Shown here one piece after another: positions 9,832 through 21,246 of a stretch of 64,000 nt of DNA. Origin of the DNA: Adineta steineri (taxonomy: Eukaryota; Rotifera; Eurotatoria; Adinetida; Adinetidae); NCBI GenBank assembly GCA_905250115.1, contig CAJNOI010000104.1:209790-273789 (forward strand). The letters are read 5' to 3'. A program made the position numbers and the translations under genes. Each line of letters opens with the position of its first letter. Positions within the stretch are counted from its first letter, which is position 1. Below the pieces are notes generated by a model. The model was not told the origin of the DNA. It saw only the letters and a list, made by a program, of their open reading frames with translations, and did no database searches.

Positions 9832-12430
9832 TTATTTTATTTTAGAAATATATATACATAATAACAGATTCGGTAAAAAATAAACGAAAAATAAATGAGG
9901 TACTGTTGTTAATAACGATTGAGAATGAAGATAATCAATTGAAAATGTTGAATTATCATCAAGACATTTTTTATTCATATTAGCTAAATGATCGGGTAAA
10001 ATTAATAATTCACGTTTAGCTGCATTAAATAATGGAAATGGACCTTCATTACATATGTCACCTATTTTATCATCAAGATCAAATGACCATATAATTACTC
10101 CACCATAACCATGTTCTTTTAAAAATTGCATCTATTTCAAAAGAGAATTGATTGAATGATAAGAAAATTTGAATAAATTTTTATTTCTATACTTTTAATG
10201 TAACACTTCGAACATTATCAAAACCAATCCATAATGATTTACTGGATACATATGGAACACTCATTTCACGATGCCAAAATACACGATTACTTGGATTTTT
10301 TGCAAGTAATTCACATATCTATTGAATTTTTAAATAAAGAATTAAAATTTCTGGGAGTCCGAATCTTCGTCATCAAGAACCTAGGAAGACTAATCAACAG
10401 TAGATCGGCTCACTGAATCGAAATCCAACTTCTTTCGGTTATTTGTATAGAGTTAAAACTTTTTAATGCAATACAGAGATGGGCAACTCCGGGGGTAAGC
10501 AACTCCAACTCCATCTAGTTTCTCACAACTCCACTCCGACTCCAGATAAAAAAGCGTCAACTCCGGAGTTGAAGGTGCTCATCTCTGATGGATATTCTTT
10601 GTTGTTCTCTTACACGTCATGAGATCCACCGGAGTTGAATCGAAGTTGGAAAAAAGCACCAATTCCAACTCCACTCCAACTCTATCTAGTTTTTCACAAC
10701 TTCACTCCAATTTCAACTTCGTTGTCTACGGTGTTAACTCCGGAGTTGGAGTTGCCCATTTCTGATGCAATATAAAAATATTCACAATTCAAAAGTGTTT
10801 CTTGTGTGACAGATTTTTAAGATTGATTTAGAAGTTAGTCATCCTTCAGCGGTAATTAATATATACTAAATATACTCTTTTTTTCTGACTAGTTTTTTTT
10901 ATAAATCATTGAAAATTTACTTCATAATAAGCAAGAACTCCTGCTTCTCTTGTATATTTTCCGGCTTCAGCAGCACTTGCTTTTACTCCAATTGATGATT
11001 TTTTCTTTATAATTAATTTTCCATTTCCCATACCAGTTTCTCCAAATAATGAAAAAGCTCTTCCTTATAATATAAAATTCATTATGAAATATCTAATAAA
11101 ATAGTATCTAACAAACCATATGCAGATAGGCCAATATTAAGTTTTTCTCGTGGACAACCTAATTCAACCCATACTTCCATTGAACTATTTATATTCCATT
11201 CACGATATTTTTTTCTTTCTTTATGCATTCCATACAATGGGCTGTTATGTCCAGTTTTACCATCCCAACTACCATGATAATCATCTAAATTCAACGAAAG
11301 ATTATTTATCCAAATTTTTTGCATTCAATGACTTACAAGTCATTACAGATACAAAATCAAAATATCTAAGATAGAAGAAAAAAAACACAATTCATGATAT
11401 TGTTCAATTGATAGATCTATTCTTACTTGCAAACTTCTTCAACTTCATAACCAGCTTCAATTCGATGTCGTGCAGCAGCTAGAAAAATATCGTTTATACA
11501 TAGAAAAATTATTGTAATAACAATTTTCCATACCTGTAGCACATGTTAATAATAATTTTTCTTTTCCTGTTTCTTTAGCTTCTTGTTGAAATACACGACT
11601 TAATTTCTATTAAAGAATATATTTTCATTGAAAAAAAAGTATTAAAATTAAATATTTCATACTTTTACTAATTTTGTATATCCAGTTTTCGAATGTGATT
11701 CTGCACCTTGATCTTTTGCACCTGGATATTCCTATAACAGAAAATTTTCGTTTTCTTCTTCCAATTAATACTTTATTTACCCAATCTAAATCTAATCCAT
11801 CGAATTTATTATCACGTAGAAACTTCATACTATTTTTTGCAAAAGTTTTTCTAGATTAAAAATGAAATATTTCGATATTTCTCTAAAGAAAATACAAATA
11901 TACATATTGTTAGCACTTTTTGATACATCATTAAATCCACGAGATGCATGTGTCCATCCTCCAATACTCAATAAAACTCGTAGATCAGGATTAACTTCTT
12001 TTAATTGTAATATACGTTCATACATGCCTTTCGAACTTGCAGTCCATCCTTTTAAATCATCTTCTTCATAAGGTGCTATTGTTAAACTTTCAAGTACTTT
12101 ACCAAAAGCAAAATTAATATGTGTACATAAAAATGGATCAATATCTTCGGGAGTTAAACGACTTATATTATCATGTCGTTTTGCTGCCCAATTAGCAAAA
12201 TAACAACTAATTTTTTATATAATAATAAACAGAATATTGTTTTTTTTGTAAAATTTTCTATTGACTTACACACGTCGATAAACAAATGCTGTTTCTGATG
12301 TTTCATTTTGACAATTTGTTCGAACTAGAACAAATAAATAAATAATTATCATTTGTTTTTTTAATTATTTCTTACCTTGTCGAACTATTAACCATAGAAT
12401 CATAATTAGAGAAGTCAAAATACTTGTCAT
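9832..12430 (-). CDS. GH18 chitinase / chitotriosidase-like glycoside hydrolase
   Basis: About a dozen small exons. The start at 12430 gives a hydrophobic signal peptide (MTSILTSLIMILWLIVRQ). The TIM barrel follows: VCYFANWAAKR, THINFAFGK, LRVLLSIGGWTH, then the catalytic DxxDxDxE motif FDGLDLDW|EYPG split by an intron, FVSVMTYDYHGSWDG and YGGVIIWSFDLDD. The motif's last Glu is the expected proton donor, so the enzyme looks active on chitin-like substrates. The tail after the barrel ends in a hydrophobic segment (FFVYFLPNLLLCIYI), suggesting a membrane anchor or GPI signal. One intron carries a 291-bp hAT-type MITE. Bdelloids have chitinous jaws and eggshells, so a remodelling role is plausible but inferred. 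Confidence 0.9.
10474..10764. mobile_element. 291-bp hAT-type MITE with 8-bp target duplication, in a chitinase intron
   Basis: The ends are CAGAGATGGGCAACTCC and its inverse (GGAGTTGCCCATTTCTG). The element is flanked by ATGCAATA at 10466-10473 and again at 10765-10772, an exact 8-bp duplication. The interior is tandem ACTCC/GGAGT-rich sequence with an internal partial terminus near 10585. It is the same family as the 92-bp copy at 5175-5266. Confidence 0.85.
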
Positions 12431-12640
12431 TATTTGTACATACAATGACAACTAAATTATTTCATTAGACGTTCGTTGAAATGAAATAAACCTATTCTAA
12501 TCTCTTTCGTATACAATGCGAATGAATGTATAGTTATGATATTTGCAAACAAACGATTGATGACATTCGTAGTGAGAGTGAGAGCGAGAAAGAAAGAAAG
12601 AGATCAATGACATAGACAAAAAATGCTTTATTTTTAATCA

Positions 12641-13222
12641 TTAATGTGGAACACCAAATATAGAGAAAAAAATACGTGTTACAATAGGCGAAATGCGTAC
12701 AAGAATTGAACACTCAAAAATCCCAAACAAAATACCGGCTATAACATCTGATATATAATGACGTCCTAATACAAGACGAGAAGCTACAACAAGACTTAAC
12801 CAAATAATAATAAACGGAGATGGTAAATGTTTAAAAAATGATGTTTGAATAAAATAAAAAAGTAGAAATACAGCTCGTGATGTATGACCACTGGGAAATG
12901 AAAATTTATCAGGTCCAATTGCTAGAACATCATTATGATTAACAATTGGTCTTGGACGACGTACAAAAAATTTAGTTGTACCAATAATAGCGATATCAAG
13001 CATGAAACCTGTAAAAAGTAAAATATATTGCATTGCTTCATGTATTGTTGTATAATGAAGTGCAATCATAATTATTGAATAAGGAATCCAAACATAACCT
13101 GAACCCGAAAATTCCAAAAGAATAACAAATTTTCTTAAATAAAGATATGGCGAATCTAATCGAGCACATATTGCACTACGAATTGATAATTCATGATCAT
13201 AATAATTAATTTTTTTCAACAT
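12641..13222 (-). CDS. PLPP6: PAP2-type lipid phosphatase, PLPP6-like
   Basis: A single-exon ORF of 193 codons. All three PAP2 phosphatase signature motifs are present: KFFVRRPRP, FPSGHTSRA, and SRLVLGRHYISD with the catalytic His and Asp. Several hydrophobic segments flank them, matching the small multi-pass membrane phosphatases of the PLPP6/PPAPDC2 group. That group dephosphorylates presqualene and other isoprenoid diphosphates at the ER. The sequence is shorter at the N-terminus than mammalian PLPP6. The ATG is directly preceded by AAAATCTTTCAG, so it probably starts a spliced mRNA. It lies 183 nt downstream of the KCTD3 stop codon. Confidence 0.88.
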   Translation of the reverse strand: MLKKINYYDHELSIRSAICARLDSPYLYLRKFVILLEFSGSGYVWIPYSIIMIALHYTTIHEAMQYILLFTGFMLDIAIIGTTKFFVRRPRPIVNHNDVLAIGPDKFSFPSGHTSRAVFLLFYFIQTSFFKHLPSPFIIIWLSLVVASRLVLGRHYISDVIAGILFGIFECSILVRISPIVTRIFFSIFGVPH

Positions 13223-13240
13223 CTGAAAGATTTTATTAAG
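13223..13240 (-). promoter_or_regulatory. Splice-acceptor-like site abutting the PLPP6 start codon
   Basis: On the minus strand AATAAAATCTTTCAG runs straight into ATG at 13222 (0-nt leader). It is the third such case in the array. Confidence 0.45.
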
Positions 13241-13405
13241 AATAAACCCGATAATAATGTCATTTATTTAAATTTAACAAAAAGCAAAAAAAATTATATG
13301 AAATAGATAATAAAAGCTAGATATGGTTTTGCAATCATTCTGGAAGTATATAAGAACTTTGTTTGTAAAAAAAACACACATACCCATAGACAGAGACATA
13401 CAATA

Positions 13406-16400
13406 TTAAACATTTTTATCATTATCCTCTTTAGTTACTGTTTGTACTGATGGTGACGATATTAAAGCTGTAGTATAACTACCAGTTGATATTGGTAAAT
13501 TGTTATTTGAGCAACAAGGTGTTGGACAACGTGATGATAAGAAATTTTGATGTTGACCACTAGTGGCTGCAAAATCACAATGATCAAGCATTTTCAGTAA
13601 ATCAGCTGGTGATGGTCCACCACTATGTTGATGATGAGAAGATGATGATAATGAGAGAGAATTTAAATCAGAAGTTGAACAAATTTCAATAGCAGTTGTT
13701 AAATCAAATAGTTGTATCGATCCTAGAAAGATATATATCAATTAATTGACCTTTTTGTTTTTCTTTCAAACAAACCATTGTCATGACCAGTGAATATAAA
13801 TCGACGAGGACGTGTACTTAATCTTGATGGTCCTTCACATTCATGTATTGTAAAACAACTTATTGGCGAACTATCTACAGATCGAACAACAGCAACTCGT
13901 TTGCCTAAATAAAACAAAAAATAGATATAAGTTGGATTGTTACAGAATATCAAGAGATTATCAAAGCTTTTCATGATTTTATATTAGCTACATATTTCTA
14001 TTTAAAATATCGATCAATATCAAAACTTATGATTTAATTTTTCTAACTAAACTGTTTGAACACATTTTCAATCGTTTAACAAGTGCGGATTTAAAATAGT
14101 ACCTCTGTGTGATAATTTTTAGTAAAACAAATGTTAGTGCTAATGGAATTGCGTTTTTTTCATACAAAATATACCTTTATATGCTCGCTCATCGGAGAAA
14201 ACGATAGAATTACGATACAACATGATGGACGAAACAAGAACATTATACTAATTTATCGAAATTTTTAATTTACAGTAAAGTTTTATATCAAAGAATTTCT
14301 TATATATATAAAGGTGTAAATTTACCTGTTGAACAGAATCTAACATAAATTTGATTCGTTTCAAATGGTACTACTTTTTGAACGAACACTTGCTGATCAT
14401 CACGATCACCATATGGTCCTAAATTCAGAATAATAACTTTACAAAATATTTTTCAATTGATCATTCTCACCAATATCCTATAATAAAATAAAATAGATAT
14501 CAATCAATAAAAAACAAATTATCAATTTTCTTACGTTGCCAGCCGTATAACTAGCAATTGATCGAGCTGGCTCAATAGATACAATACGATAGGAAGCAAG
14601 TGGTGTTGATCCTAGAAAATATTCATATTTATTATATATATATATATATGAATAAATATCATATCTAACCTGGTTGTGTAGATATCATACCACGAAAACG
14701 AGTTACATTCCATGTACGAACATGATTATTTGAAGCACATACACTAATTATTATATAAAAATTTTGAATTATCAATTTAGAAAATAGAATTTTACCTGAT
14801 CAAATGTCGTTCCGAAAGCATAATCTTAATAGAAAAATAAAATAAAAATATGGCAAGATTTTGTTTTATATTAATCTACCTTTGTGACAGGACTGCGATG
14901 AACACAGAATGTTTGAAACAATTGAGGACTAAACAAAAATAATTATTTCAAACTTCTTGACAAATTTTTGTTAAACATATTTTAAGGGTGTGGGTGTCAT
15001 TAATATATCTCACCGGTATTCATATCCTCAATTTTCTGGGCAACACTGGACACTTCTACTATACTAAATCAAGTAAGATAATCTATTAGATCATTTCACT
15101 CTATTAGTGTTTCACGAGGAGAGTAAGGAAGAGAAAAGATGCTATATTGATTATTTTTTATAATTAATTACCCATGACCAACAGTTTCTGGATGTTGTAC
15201 TACAATTCGAATAATACCAGAATTTGTTCCATAAGCTATTTCAATCCTATTAAATAATAAAGATCATTTATTTTTCTATTGATTTTATTTTTATTTCGTA
15301 CCAATTGCCTGTAACACTTGTTTTTGGTGTCAAATAAACACTTAATGCTGTAATCGATTCACCAGCTGGATCTCTACAATAATAAACAATATTCAATACT
15401 ATATTATAAGAAAAATTTTACTTGAATATTTCCGTAATTAATAAATCATTATCTTTCATTCTTAAAGGAAATTTTTGCATATCAAAATAATAAATTGATC
15501 CTGATTCACTTCCAAGTAATAAAAATGTTCCAGCCTAAAATAATAGTTTTTTTAAACAAAAATAAAGACGAAAAAAAGAAAACATACAGTATCAAAACTT
15601 AATATACGTGTTAGTTCTTGTGTTTGCCATTGCTGTGATAGCGAATGCCATACACCGACTTTTCTTTCATCACCTGTAGCTACTAATTGTGAATTAATAA
15701 AAAATAAATTATCAATCGGTCCACCAAATGCAAACGTTCCAATAATAGTATGTATAGATGCATCAACTATATTCCAAAGTCGAACATTTGTTCGTACAGC
15801 AATAGCAAGAAGTTTTGATTCTCGAAGATTAGATGTTGATTCTTGTGACTGTTGATTTGCTGTGGCTGCTGCTGCTGATGATGACGACGATGATGAACGA
15901 GCTGTTATAGCTAAACGATAAATATCATCCGATTGAACTTCTGATTCAAACATTAATTGCCATCCACTTGTATCTTTCATTTTATAACACATAACAACTA
16001 TAAAAAAAATAAAAGTAGTAGAAAAACATTTCATATAAAATTCTTGCAAACCATTATTTGAATATGCAGCACTAATCCAATTATGATGTCCAGCAAGGAG
16101 AATGACACTTGCATTGGGAGAATTTTGTAGTGGAGGATGATTATCAATAAATGCACCTGATTTTTGACGAAAATGAGAAGACGATACAGAAGATTGGTGA
16201 GTTGCCCAAAGAACAGAATCGGTTGATGATGCTCGTGAATGTCCACGACTTACACTTGATGCTGACGGACCCGTAGTTACAAAGTCATTTGATAAAGCTC
16301 TACAATACAAAAGAAAAATATAGTATCGTTAACAATCCATAATGAAAATTTACAGACTGGACTTTCTAAACTGCTGCTAAGAGTAGAACTAGTAAAACAT

Positions 16401-17192
16401 TTTCTCTGTAAGAACACAGCTCAGTAATAAGTAATACATGTCTCTATTTGTTCATATATGATTTGTCCCGTTTTATGACGATTAAAAATACTATTTATAT
16501 TCTAATGCAACTGGAAAATACGAAATGAAAGAACGCGATATTTTTATCAGTACGTTAAATACACATATAATTTTAAACTTTCATTTTCATACCTGAAATC
16601 ACCTATTTGTGATGCACTACGATTTAAAGTTTGTTGCATCATATTATTTAATCGTAATGCTGTACCAGGTCGAACAGCACTTGTCGGTTGACAAATAGGT
16701 GGTTGATAAACTATCGGTTGAGGCAATGTTATATGTGCTGATTCAAATAAAGTTGGTGTATTTGTTGAATGTGGTGGATTAATATAACCATTAAAAAGTA
16801 CATCACCACATTGACTATGTTCAAGATCTTCACAAAGTTGTAAACGACGAATCAATGGTTGAACACCATAAAATTCACATTCATGTTTTAACATATGTAG
16901 ATCACAACCATTAATATCTTAAAATAAATAAATCAAATGAAATATTCTTATAGAAAAATAAATTTTCTTATTTACCAAGTTCTTTTGTTCGTAAATAATT
17001 TAAAATAATTGAGAATAATTTTGGATCACGATCAATAAATATTGCTCCTTGTTCATCACGATTTGTTGATATTAATCCATTAAGCATGGCAGTAAAAAAT
17101 GAATCTGATATCCATGTTAATGTTTGTCGACTAGTAGAAAAACGTTGACCACCAACATTTAAATTAATTATATCTGCAGATTGATGTGGCAT
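13406..17192 (-). CDS. KCTD3: KCTD3/SHKBP1-like BTB (T1) and WD40 protein
   Basis: A long multi-exon gene. The N-terminal T1/BTB domain is highly conserved ([60 protein letters not shown]). A Ser-rich linker follows, then WD40-like repeats including [45 protein letters not shown] and late [13 protein letters not shown]. The last exons contain [13 protein letters not shown], as in vertebrate KCTD3. KCTD3 and SHKBP1 act as adaptors (HCN3 trafficking, SH3KBP1 binding); which role applies here is unknown. Splice-acceptor-like TTATTCTAG lies 37 nt before the ATG, and the upstream D123-like stop is 59 nt away. Confidence 0.9.
14985..14998. repeat. Telomere-like G-rich stretch inside a KCTD3 intron
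   Basis: AAGGGTGTGGGTGTC belongs to the dispersed TGTGGG-like family. The matching C-rich arm here is weak (ATCCTCA near 15048). Confidence 0.4.
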
Positions 17193-17251
17193 TATTAGTT
17201 TTATTTCTTTTTATATATATTTAAAACATCTAGAATAAAAAAATATTTCTT

Positions 17252-18322
17252 TTAAAAATTATTAATTAATGATAGCCATTGATTATTCGCTTCGGAATAT
17301 TCATTTGTTTCATTTTCTTTTATACGAAATTCAAATTCTTGATAACCTAATAAAATCTTACGATCATTTAACCATGAAAATAATCCTGTACCAGCAAATT
17401 CTGCTAATGGATTTATTTCACATATGTATACTTGATTTTCAATTAAAATTAAATCCAATACACAATTCTCATATGGAATTCGTTCAAGTAAATTTTCTTT
17501 TTGAAAAAAATCTTTAATAGATTTTAAAATAGAATCCTTCTTTTCTATTAAAATTTTATCTAATATATATTCATTATATTGAGTCAGTGCTGTAAATTGT
17601 CGTTTATATATAAATGCACGAAATTCACTTTTTAAATTTTGACGATCAATATGAAATTCTCGTATTATTAAATTAAGTGACGATGATGATTTTAAATCAT
17701 CTTGTATACGTTCGCTAGCAAGAAGAATTTGAATTGCATGAAAACCATCATTGATAGCAAGTATACGAATTGATGCTTCATCAAGAGCAATTAATTGTTG
17801 ATTACGTTCTAAAAATAAGACAATTATATAGATATATATATAATAAATAAATAATAAACCAGATGTATTATCAGGTTGCATATCACTCAATATTTGCTGA
17901 AAGATTTTTTTAAAATTTTCTTTATTTAATAATAAAATCGCATCTTTTGGACTTCTTGTTGATAAACGAACAAACATTGGTCGTTTGATATCACATGAAT
18001 CGATAGCATTAGCTAGTTTTGATAATGTTGGATATTGTTGAAAGCATGCTTCTGTTTTTTTATCATCATTATCGATCGTAAAAAGACTTTTAAAATATGT
18101 ATGTCCATCATGAAGTGCTTGAATATCATCTTTATTCATCGTTAAAATTCTTGATGGAAATGTCCATTGTTTAATAGCATCATAATAACATTCAAATTGT
18201 GTTTCATTCATCATTTTTCGATATGTTTCACTATCTGGACATAAAAGTGGTTCATTGAATTTTTCTTTCGGTTGATTCGTTGAACGAAGTCGTACTGATT
18301 TCAATTGATCAGCAAATGACAT
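17252..18322 (-). CDS. D123/CDC123-like ATP-grasp family protein
   Basis: Two exons; a 51-nt intron (about 17810-17860) is a multiple of three and itself open, so retention would add 17 residues. Motifs match the D123 family: FVRLSTRSPKDAILLL (SPKDA), LIIREFHIDRQNLKSEFRAF, a TQYNEY segment, IKDFFQKENLLERIP, and VLDLILIENQVYICEINPLA...GLFSW near the end. CDC123 itself helps assemble eIF2. This protein is longer at the N-terminus and diverged, so it may be a paralogue with another client. Its ATG lies six nt after the OXSM stop, in the same frame, and its own stop is 59 nt before the KCTD3 start. Confidence 0.8.
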   Translation of the reverse strand: MSFADQLKSVRLRSTNQPKEKFNEPLLCPDSETYRKMMNETQFECYYDAIKQWTFPSRILTMNKDDIQALHDGHTYFKSLFTIDNDDKKTEACFQQYPTLSKLANAIDSCDIKRPMFVRLSTRSPKDAILLLNKENFKKIFQQILSDMQPDNTSGLLFIYYIYIYIIVLFLERNQQLIALDEASIRILAINDGFHAIQILLASERIQDDLKSSSSLNLIIREFHIDRQNLKSEFRAFIYKRQFTALTQYNEYILDKILIEKKDSILKSIKDFFQKENLLERIPYENCVLDLILIENQVYICEINPLAEFAGTGLFSWLNDRKILLGYQEFEFRIKENETNEYSEANNQWLSLINNF

Positions 18323-18345
18323 TATAATCTAAAAAAAATTTGATA
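18323..18345 (-). promoter_or_regulatory. Acceptor-like site overlapping the OXSM stop codon
   Basis: On the minus strand CAAATTTTTTTTAG ends in the TAG stop codon of OXSM and is followed by ATTATA and the next ATG. The polypyrimidine tract plus AG is a strong 3' splice-site match, so one trinucleotide may serve as stop codon and trans-splice acceptor. Confidence 0.5.
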
Positions 18346-19972
18346 AAACAAGACAAGAATTTGTTCCACCAAAACCAAATGAATTCTTCAATGCAATACG
18401 TTTTTTATTATTCCATAATGATGGTTTATCATCAGGAATAATATTTACTAATGATGATTCTTCTGAATCATCACTATTATTTTTATAATTTAATGTAGAA
18501 GGACATTGAGCATGATAACAAGCAAGTGTAGTAAAAAGAGATTCAAGAGCACCAGCAGCACCAAGTAAATGGCCTGTATGACCTTTAGTACTCGAAACTA
18601 ATACATTTGGATTATTCGATTGAAACAATTGTGTGATGGCTTGACGTTCAATACGATCACCAATTGGAGTTCTATAAGAATATGATAAAACTAATCAGTA
18701 GAATCTTGCAAAAGAAAAAGTTTATTTCGAGATCCGATCGATTTATCATATCATGTATCAAAATAAAAATGTGTAATTTAAATGAACGTCTATCCATTAT
18801 TTTATCTGGCGTTAGTAGTTAATTTATGAGTATATAAATTGTTAAAGTATAACACTTACGATGTGGCATGTGCATTAATATAACCAATATCTTCGATATT
18901 GAGTTTAGCATTATCTAATGCATTTTTCATACAATTTAATGCTCCTATTCCACTAGGATTTGTAATATGACTACCATCTGAACTTAGACCATAACCAAGT
19001 ATTTCACCAAATATTGTAGCTCCTCGTTTTTCAGCACATTCAAGACGTTCTAATATAAGAAGAGCTGCTCCTTCGCCCATAACAAAACCATCTCGTTGTC
19101 GACTATAATAATTTCAAGTTTAATAAGTCGTCAGTCTTTCGAAGGACAAAAAACTATTTACTCAAATGGTCGAGATGCAAATTTAGGTTGTTCATTAAAT
19201 GTTGTTGAAAGTGCACGCATTCGAGCGAAACCTGATATTGTTATTGGATTAATTGTAGCTTCTGTACCACCACATATCATAGCATCAGCATGACCAAGAC
19301 GAATCATATTATAACCATCGCCAATTGCTTGAACACCTGCTGCACAAGCTGAACTATTACATAGCTAGAATAAAAATACTTGTTTAATTCAATGAATATT
19401 TCTAATCTAATATTATACATTAGGTCCTTGTAATTTATATCGAATTGATACATGACCTGCTGATGAATTTGGTAATATTTGTGTTATATAAAAAGGACTC
19501 ATTCCACGATATAGTCCTTTTGTTTTTGTTTGATCTAATATTGTACATGTGTTTGCTATACCAGCCATTCCATTTCCAATTGAAACACCAATTCGTGTTC
19601 GATCTTTTGATTCTGAAAGTATCTATAAACTAATTTTCTTGTTGATTTGTAAGAAAAATAAATATTTACTTGACTTTGTTCAATTGCTTCGTGAGCTGCG
19701 ACAAGAGCAAAAGCACTTGCCAATGACATTGATTTTAAATCGGACATTCGTGAAAAATAATTTGAAAAATTAAGTGAACCATCTTGATTTTTATTTTCTG
19801 AACTTATTGGAACACGACCAGCAATTTGACATGGAATACCTGCATATTCTGATTGATCAAGTGGAACAATACCTGAATAATTATCTAATAAACGACGCCA
19901 ATTAAAATCGACACCAACACCTAATGGTGAAACAACACCAAGACCTGTAATCACCACTCGACTAATACTCAT
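18329..19972 (-). CDS. OXSM: 3-oxoacyl-ACP synthase (KAS II / OXSM type)
   Basis: Five exons give a full beta-ketoacyl-ACP synthase: start [20 protein letters not shown], catalytic Cys in [17 protein letters not shown], first His in [14 protein letters not shown], Lys and second His in [19 protein letters not shown], and the family end [16 protein letters not shown]. All catalytic residues are visible. In animals OXSM elongates fatty acyl-ACP in the mitochondrial type II pathway that supplies lipoic acid. No long N-terminal transit peptide precedes the domain, so targeting is unclear. TTAAATAAATTTTAG lies 18 nt before the ATG. The stop codon overlaps the splice-acceptor-like site of the next gene. 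Confidence 0.93.
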
Positions 19973-20031
19973 GTATACATATATATATATCTAAAATTTA
20001 TTTAATTAAAAAAATATAAATATCTAACTGA

Positions 20032-20880
20032 TTAATTGGAGATTTTAGTATGATGATCACACCATGGCGTTAAATTATAATCACACTCGATATTCACATC
20101 TAGCATATTATATTCGATTCCTTGATTAGTAGTTTTGATATTTCTATTGATTACTTTATATTTCGTTGTATTAAATCCCATTTCTGGATGAAGTTTTTTT
20201 CCTTCCGCTTTCTGTTTTCCATATTTAGCATAATCTCGTTTATGTACTTGTTTATCATGAACATGTTGAAATGTATTTGTAGAATTTGTCGATAAATTAT
20301 TTGGACGATATATTTTCATTCCAGCATGTTTCATCCGTACATATAAATTATCGTCTTCTCTACCCCATCCCCAATATAACGGTGACATCCCATTAACACG
20401 TTCAAAATCTTTACATGTAATCATCAATATTCCACCAACATATGTAGAATAATTATACATTGGATGATATTTTGGTGATGCTAAATGTACAGGACCCTTT
20501 TCTGGATAATCATATCGTAATTCTTTATCGTTTAATGGAAGAAGATCAATATCATGCATAACAATATAATCAACAATTGTTTGAGATTCAATAAAACCAA
20601 TATTAATAAGAGCAGCTCGATTGAATCGATGTGTATCAATTTGATTTATAATCATAAAAATATGATCAATTGATTGTGAATTAAGAAATGAATTCATATG
20701 TGGTAAAAACAATTCTAATTCATTTGAACGATTTCGATATGGAACAATAACAGCTAAACGATGTTTTACTGAAGATATTCTTTCATTTGATTCTAGTTTT
20801 GATGAATACCAAAAAGAAATAAGAAAAAATAAAATAAAATAAATAACAGCAAGTCGAACTATTAAACCAATTTTGAACAT
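20032..20880 (-). CDS. B4GALT7: Xylosylprotein beta-1,4-galactosyltransferase 7-like
   Basis: A single-exon ORF of 282 codons with type II topology: a short N-tail and one membrane segment (LIVRLAVIYFILFFLISFWY), then the catalytic domain. Family motifs are HRLAVIVPYRNR, FNRAALINIGF, the metal-binding DxD in YIVMHDIDLLPLN, YVGGILMI, and the WGWGREDDNLYVRM segment. This enzyme adds the first galactose to the glycosaminoglycan linker tetrasaccharide in the Golgi. The C-terminal NIECDYNLTPWC end matches B4GALT7. It is the most upstream gene of the minus-strand array, with OXSM 59 nt downstream, and it diverges from TFIIS. Confidence 0.92.
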   Translation of the reverse strand: MFKIGLIVRLAVIYFILFFLISFWYSSKLESNERISSVKHRLAVIVPYRNRSNELELFLPHMNSFLNSQSIDHIFMIINQIDTHRFNRAALINIGFIESQTIVDYIVMHDIDLLPLNDKELRYDYPEKGPVHLASPKYHPMYNYSTYVGGILMITCKDFERVNGMSPLYWGWGREDDNLYVRMKHAGMKIYRPNNLSTNSTNTFQHVHDKQVHKRDYAKYGKQKAEGKKLHPEMGFNTTKYKVINRNIKTTNQGIEYNMLDVNIECDYNLTPWCDHHTKISN

Positions 20881-21246
20881 ATCATTTTTCTATTCAAGAT
20901 TTAGAAAAGAAAACAAAAATTCATTACAATCGAAAACGTATACTCAAAAAAATGAACGAATCAAATTTGATCACGAACCTTTACAAAGATTTTTATCTAC
21001 TGCCATCTGTTTTTTGTTGTATTCATTATCTTTTCTTTTTTTTTTGTCGGATATTTATTTATCTTTTTACGTTGATATATTTTGAAAATATAAAAAAAGG
21101 ATTTTTGACAATAATACTCGATGATTCATTTTAATAGTTTAAAACAATCCGTATTACGTATGCATATATACCTCATCTTTTAAAAATAAAACATATGCAT
21201 TGACTAATTTCGTTTTTTTTTCTTCTACAGATCATAAGTCAAAAAA
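20881..21246. promoter_or_regulatory. Divergent promoter region between B4GALT7 and TFIIS
   Basis: A 366-nt AT-rich gap between head-to-head genes. The minus strand shows an acceptor-like TTGAATAG nine nt before the B4GALT7 ATG. The plus strand shows TTTTTTTTTCTTCTACAG 16 nt before the TFIIS ATG. No TATA box is convincing. Confidence 0.4.

Noticed and set aside
10234-10416. Plus-strand ORF within the chitinase gene
   Set aside because: It is the antisense shadow of a chitinase exon and its intron.
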